The translations under genes were made by a program, and so were the position numbers. From a virus, in the IMG/VR virus record IMGVR_UViG_3300030430_004661, positions 1-64,000 of that record: DNA of 64,000 bases. One strand, written 5' to 3'. This document shows positions 59,557-64,000 of this stretch, piece by piece; the first letter of the stretch is position 1; the number at the start of each line of letters is the position of its first letter. The notes beneath the pieces are model-generated. The model worked only from the letters and a program-made list of their open reading frames with translations, had not been told where the DNA came from and did not search any database.

Positions 59557-62500
59557 TGAGCATACCAGAAGTGGGCTTAGAAAATCTTCCGAACTGCTAT
59601 ATCAACGGCGTAGAAATATACAAGGGCGGTAGAAAAAAAAATAAGTATGTTATATCGGTCTCTGTAAAAGATGTGAAGCAATTTGGTTCATGGACTTGGT
59701 ATGATGAAAAACAATTGTATAATAATATGCAAATGATTGTGGTTCTCTCGCACAATGAAAGTTTTAATTCCGACGTAGAATCCGGGTCAGTTGTGCTTAC
59801 TAGAGACCTAATGAACAACTATAAAGAAAATTTAGACTATAAAGTTGTGAACGTGAAGAAAAAGTGGGATTTAGAAAAAATACCCAAAGAAGAAACAGAA
59901 AACGGAGTAATCCACACTTTTCCTTTTACTTTTAAAATGTTTAGTAGAAAAGATGCACAAAATTTAAGAGTATATGCTGCGTTGTTTATAAACAGATCAA
60001 AGTTTTCTGCTAGCAACGCTGTAGACCTATATTCTAAATCCTTAGCATATGGAGGACCAGTAGCCTCTGATCGTATAAAACAAAACGGCAAATTGAGAAG
60101 ACGCGCCAATATACTTACAAAACCAGACGGATCTATTCACATAGGACCATATCACCTCCATAGAAGAAAACGTATGGAGGGGTCTTTTCATACACCAGCG
60201 CCACATAAAAACTTAAATCGTAAGAAAGTACAAAATCCAAAGATAAAAGACTATACGGACAGGAAATTTCCACGCCCTACTATGGACACTATTGACAAAG
60301 GACAGATGTTTTTCAAGACTTATGCCTGCAAAAATGATAGATCACTTTCTATGTTTTTCGGTTTTGACACAAGAGCAATTTTGTTAAATAGAAGTAAGAT
60401 GGCACAAAAAATTGCAAACTTTAATCCAATTTTTGTCAATGATCTTTTGTCTAGAATTAAAATAGAAAAAATGACAGTGATGAAAACAAAAGTTATGAAA
60501 GCTAGGGGTTTTTCTAAACTAGGGGTGCCCAAGTTTAATAGAAGAAGAAGCCTACACAGAAAATTAGTTTCAAGGTCTAGAGATAGGTTCCCTTCGGTTT
60601 TTGAGGCAGATGACAACATAAAAGAAGTTTTCTTGTCCCCAAACCCAGCACATAGACAGTTTAAACTAACAGAGCAGTACCATGCAAACTCACAGTATCC
60701 AAAAGGCGATTATACATACTCATTGCAGCTAACTTTTACTGATCCATCTTATGATTTTGTAAATGCGATGATAGAAGAGATAAAAGAAGCAAATGCAAGA
60801 TTCAAGACTTACTTATTTAGGCTTGATCGGCCATCAAGTGTTTTAAGTGACGACAACACCCTATCAGAAATGTTTAAAAGTCGGGAGATGTCTTTGAAGC
60901 CTAGGGTTGAAGATTTGGATTGGTTTGTTGCACTAAAGATGTACGTAAAATATTATTCAATTATTTTAAATTTGTCTACCCAAGAGGAAAACGATCTTCT
61001 CAGAAAGACGTCATTTATGGTTCACCCTTTATTCGCAACTAGAAGAAGCATACTGTTTTTTAGTAAAAAATTTAGAAAAATGTATTTTTATATAAGAAAG
61101 TTTTTTAACTTCTCTGTGAAGACAAATAGCGATGTAGGTACACAAGGCGTTGGCTCCTCAGCATCGGAAAAAAACAAAATACAAATTAGAAAAACTTTAA
61201 AGCGAAATCTAAACTTTGAAACTGAAGTGGCGTTTATAAGTTATATTCATTCAAAAAACGGTATGATTAGAAAAGCAAAACTAAAGCAAATTGCACAAAG
61301 AAACCGAAGCAAATTTTTTCGGAGAAAACCAAACTTTTCAAATACTCAAATATCTAGAATCAACACTAGTGCTGACAACGGTATTTTGGCAGCATTTAAT
61401 AATATTAGTAATTCAAAAGTTAGCTTTTTATCCCCAGTATCAGTATCAGAAAAAGATAGAAATGATGAAATAAAACTAGGCAGTCTAAATTCTTCATTTA
61501 GACAAAGAAAAGAAATATCAGAAATGATGGAAAGAGTAAGAAACAAAGAAATTAAAAAAGACAGTCCAACAAAACCTAGTAATAAAAGAAAAAAAAACAA
61601 GTTAGTAATAAAGTCGGCAAGAGAACGAGAATTTTACACTGAAAACAAACGAGATGCTTTTAAAGATACAGATAAAAACTTGGGAAAAAACAACCAGTTT
61701 CAAACAGAGGATCCCGATTTTAGAGAATCTCAATCACAGAGAAGATCAAAATCTGTTAAGTCTTCCAAATTTAAAAAAAATAAGAGAAAAAACAACAAAT
61801 ACGTTGCAGCGTCAAATCCTGACACAGCAAAACTATTAACTGCCGCCAACAATAACAAATCTAAAGCACATAATTTACCACTGTCAATGAGGGCGTTATT
61901 TGGATCCGAATCAAGATCGGTAGTTTCAAATGTAAAATCAATTGGCTCCAATCCTGACATATCTGCCGATCATGAAACGTCAGACGTTGTTGATTTAGTT
62001 TTCAATACACCGGCTAGAGTTGAGTATCTTAGTGGATATAGGACAAACTCTAAGGGAATATTGAATGTTAAGGCTCCCATTTTTAAGCTGCTAACAGACT
62101 CAGAGCTGGATAATTTACAGACCCCGTTCATGTGTAGAATGAGCTTTTACGAGTTAAAGGGAATTACTGAAGAAAAAGAAGGTTTTGAAATCGCAAATAA
62201 ATACTTTATTGTTAATAGCAATACAGACGTGAGTGCAAAAAACCAAATTCAAGTAAGCACGGAATTTATCACAGATCAGCAAGTCTTAAAAATGTTTGAA
62301 GGATTACAAGCTACAAAAATAGAATACTTAAGCTCAAACTTTGTACGCCAAGCTCGTGAGCGCCTCGGTCCAATCGACGCTCAGAACATCCCAGTTCAGA
62401 AAAGAAAAGCTATTCCGGCGCCTAGGCCAAAGAGATCCAAGCTTCCAGAAAACGAAAGGCCAGAAAGAAACATCAGTCCAGCACCGAAGCCCCGAAGGAG

Positions 62501-62750
62501 CCCTAGAAGACCACAGGCTGGTGCATCTGGTACAACAGAAACAAGTGAATCTAACACCGCAGTAGAGACACAAAGTGAATCTAGGCAACGCCCGAACCGT
62601 AGACGTCAGCGGTCTAGGCAGCGTGCAAACCGTAGACGTGAGCAATCTACCACAAGGACAAGATCAGAGAGATCATCGCGGTCAAGATCTAACTCAAGAA
62701 GATCATCGCGATCTAGAACGAGAGGAAGATCTGGTGGAGGAGGATACTAA
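59556..62750 (+). CDS. Large tail protein with Arg/Ser-rich C-terminal tail
   Basis: 1064 residues. NCYINGVEIYKGGRKKNKYVISVSVKDVKQFGSWTWYDEKQ is a beta-rich start, and GPYHLHRRKRMEGSFHT a motif I recall in similar phage structural proteins. Residues 480-760 are very Lys/Arg/Asn-rich. The last 75 residues are an Arg/Ser-rich tail (repeated RS and SR, ending GGGGY) that looks like an eukaryotic RS domain. The DNA for this tail (about 62340-62750) is visibly richer in G and C than the rest, with short direct repeats (AACCGTAGACGT twice). No enzyme motif. TAATG overlap downstream. Confidence 0.55.
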   Translation: MSIPEVGLENLPNCYINGVEIYKGGRKKNKYVISVSVKDVKQFGSWTWYDEKQLYNNMQMIVVLSHNESFNSDVESGSVVLTRDLMNNYKENLDYKVVNVKKKWDLEKIPKEETENGVIHTFPFTFKMFSRKDAQNLRVYAALFINRSKFSASNAVDLYSKSLAYGGPVASDRIKQNGKLRRRANILTKPDGSIHIGPYHLHRRKRMEGSFHTPAPHKNLNRKKVQNPKIKDYTDRKFPRPTMDTIDKGQMFFKTYACKNDRSLSMFFGFDTRAILLNRSKMAQKIANFNPIFVNDLLSRIKIEKMTVMKTKVMKARGFSKLGVPKFNRRRSLHRKLVSRSRDRFPSVFEADDNIKEVFLSPNPAHRQFKLTEQYHANSQYPKGDYTYSLQLTFTDPSYDFVNAMIEEIKEANARFKTYLFRLDRPSSVLSDDNTLSEMFKSREMSLKPRVEDLDWFVALKMYVKYYSIILNLSTQEENDLLRKTSFMVHPLFATRRSILFFSKKFRKMYFYIRKFFNFSVKTNSDVGTQGVGSSASEKNKIQIRKTLKRNLNFETEVAFISYIHSKNGMIRKAKLKQIAQRNRSKFFRRKPNFSNTQISRINTSADNGILAAFNNISNSKVSFLSPVSVSEKDRNDEIKLGSLNSSFRQRKEISEMMERVRNKEIKKDSPTKPSNKRKKNKLVIKSAREREFYTENKRDAFKDTDKNLGKNNQFQTEDPDFRESQSQRRSKSVKSSKFKKNKRKNNKYVAASNPDTAKLLTAANNNKSKAHNLPLSMRALFGSESRSVVSNVKSIGSNPDISADHETSDVVDLVFNTPARVEYLSGYRTNSKGILNVKAPIFKLLTDSELDNLQTPFMCRMSFYELKGITEEKEGFEIANKYFIVNSNTDVSAKNQIQVSTEFITDQQVLKMFEGLQATKIEYLSSNFVRQARERLGPIDAQNIPVQKRKAIPAPRPKRSKLPENERPERNISPAPKPRRSPRRPQAGASGTTETSESNTAVETQSESRQRPNRRRQRSRQRANRRREQSTTRTRSERSSRSRSNSRRSSRSRTRGRSGGGGY

Positions 62751-64000
62751 TGGCACTAGTACAAAAAAAGAAAATAACAGACTCTACTACACGTAGGAGG
62801 TTTTCAAAAAAATATAAATCAAGAATTACTTTTCTTACTTCTGCTGAGAAGAGTATTGGTTTTATACGAGAGAAGGTGGTAAAACAATCGGCTGACTGGA
62901 GGGGTACAACAGTGGGAACTCGACTTGCTGGGTTAGACCACACAGTATCATATAATGAACCAGCGATCATAACGCAAGTAGAAATGAAAGACACTTCAGC
63001 CGGTGTGTCTTACTATTTTGTTGAGCCGACTTTTAACTTTCTCTCGTTAGAGTGGGAAGATTTTTTTGCTGAGAGACGTGAAACCTCTGCGCCATGTATA
63101 TATTCAGAGACCGACTTCACACCAGAGCTCAAGGCATTTCCGAAAAGAAGGATTAACCGACAAACATCTGTGAACTTTAATTTACTCTTGAAAGATAATC
63201 ACACAGCGGCTAATCAAGTTCGCCATGAGAACGTTATGTTTGTGAAAAATTACAATTATAAATCAGATAACTACAAAAAGAAAGATTACCCGTATTACAT
63301 AAACATTGCTTTGGCCAACAGAACCAATACAACATTTAGAGACAAACTCGTGGAATTAAACTTATTTAACTTACTATTGGAGGATTATATACAAAGCGAA
63401 AAACAAACCAGACGCTTTGGAGATCTTGATCTATCCATATTCAACCTTGAAACATGGGTGGGCAACAGCGACTTTTCAATCGGAGCAGATAACTTGGTTG
63501 TTCTGGGCGATGCTAGGATGCAAGATAGTACGTTCACAAGAGGCTTAAAGAAGCTAGAGTTTTTGGGTTTCTTAAGAAAAAAGATGAAGGAAAAACAAAG
63601 AACTTTAAAAGAGATCCTCACAGGTCAACCCTGCTACACAGAAGTTTTATTTTACAGAGTTGATAAATTTGATGAACAAGATGTTTTCATACAAAGTTTT
63701 TGGATTCCCGCCGAAGATACTTTCAATCTCATGGACACACAAGTCAAGTACGGTGTTAAGTATAAGTATCAGTGCTCATCATACAATGTAGTGGTCGGCG
63801 CAAACTACAGATATGAAGTCAAAAGAAACACCGTTGATGCCACAATAGAACACTCGGTTCAGCTTGTAGAGATACCAATGTTTCGCGATGAATGCAGAAT
63901 AGTTCAACCTCCTCAGCCTATGCCAGAGATTATGTTTCACAACAACAAGTATAGCAGAAGCGAAATCAAGATGTCTTTGCAACTAAATCCAAACACTTAC
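62750..64000 (+). CDS. Tail structural protein (3' end outside the window)
   Basis: 417 codons are open to the window edge without a stop, starting at an ATG in a TAATG overlap with GGAGG upstream. The N-terminus is basic (ALVQKKKITDSTTRRRFSKKYKSRI). NFLSLEWEDFFAERRETSAPCIYSETDF, KFDEQDVFIQSFWIPAED and NLMDTQVKYGVKYKYQCSSYNVVVG follow. The last resembles the D-T-Q-V-x-Y-x-x-x-Y motif of fibronectin-type-like domains in marine phage tail proteins that I recall. Function unknown; structural by position. Confidence 0.6.
   Translation, partial: MALVQKKKITDSTTRRRFSKKYKSRITFLTSAEKSIGFIREKVVKQSADWRGTTVGTRLAGLDHTVSYNEPAIITQVEMKDTSAGVSYYFVEPTFNFLSLEWEDFFAERRETSAPCIYSETDFTPELKAFPKRRINRQTSVNFNLLLKDNHTAANQVRHENVMFVKNYNYKSDNYKKKDYPYYINIALANRTNTTFRDKLVELNLFNLLLEDYIQSEKQTRRFGDLDLSIFNLETWVGNSDFSIGADNLVVLGDARMQDSTFTRGLKKLEFLGFLRKKMKEKQRTLKEILTGQPCYTEVLFYRVDKFDEQDVFIQSFWIPAEDTFNLMDTQVKYGVKYKYQCSSYNVVVGANYRYEVKRNTVDATIEHSVQLVEIPMFRDECRIVQPPQPMPEIMFHNNKYSRSEIKMSLQLNPNTY

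Noticed and set aside
1-64000. tRNA genes
   Set aside because: Gaps between genes are too short and none shows a cloverleaf or the T-loop GTTCAA-type motif that I could identify by eye.

Overview
The window is a continuous, AT-rich stretch of a tailed-phage genome, most likely a large T4-like marine myovirus. Every supported gene is on the + strand, most neighbours overlap by 1-11 bases (ATGA, TAATG, taGTG), and no gap exceeds about 140 bases. T4-type hallmarks are a late sigma factor (gp55-like, 30429-31118), a gp25-like baseplate wedge protein (39616-39996) and a gp6-like baseplate wedge protein (40042-41841). Very long virion proteins surround them (1988, 3477, 1631 and 1064 residues). The host cannot be read from the sequence; two lipoproteins of a style common in delta-proteobacterial lineages are only a hint. 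I saw no tRNA, CRISPR array or insertion sequence. Layout: 1-1845 holds the end of a small gene and two lipoproteins, one with a thioredoxin-type CxxC site and one with a VWA domain. 1875-10391 holds a protein-kinase homologue, a HAD-NUDIX fusion and a zinc-metalloprotease-like protein. These three enzymes and two non-enzymatic neighbours carry very basic or repeated modules that start right after L-x-E or I-x-E tripeptides. This looks like the T4 internal-head-protein arrangement, and I propose that these enzymes are packaged in the capsid. 10425-11693 holds four small unknown genes. 11751-15098 is a giant protein with a partial J-domain. 15091-17947 holds PIN-PhoH, a second zincin and a Cas4-like nuclease. 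18025-29658 is an accessory glycan cassette of thirteen genes: glycosyltransferases, a NeuB-like nonulosonate synthase, a NeuA-like cytidylyltransferase, three proteins with a G-P-S loop as in GT42/DUF115 transferases, two Fe(II)/2-oxoglutarate oxygenases, two methyltransferases and a small HAD phosphatase. Together they could make, activate, transfer and decorate a sialic-acid-like sugar. 29648-31118 holds small genes and the late sigma factor. 31136-64000 is the tail, baseplate and fibre module, with a hub protein carrying an L,D-transpeptidase-like motif and a fibre-like protein with about six LamG-like domains. Two promoter classes can be proposed. Four near-perfect sigma-70 promoters (TTGACA, 17-base spacer, TATAAT or TATATT, all with TGT before the -10) precede 5804, 10425, 16500 and 18025. 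A recurrent (C/T)TATTTAT motif lies just upstream of 285, 1875, 11751, 31136 and 40042, mostly structural or cargo modules, and may be the late-promoter element read by the gp55-like factor. Three of those motif copies sit in the loop of a hairpin, one of which is also a good intrinsic terminator.
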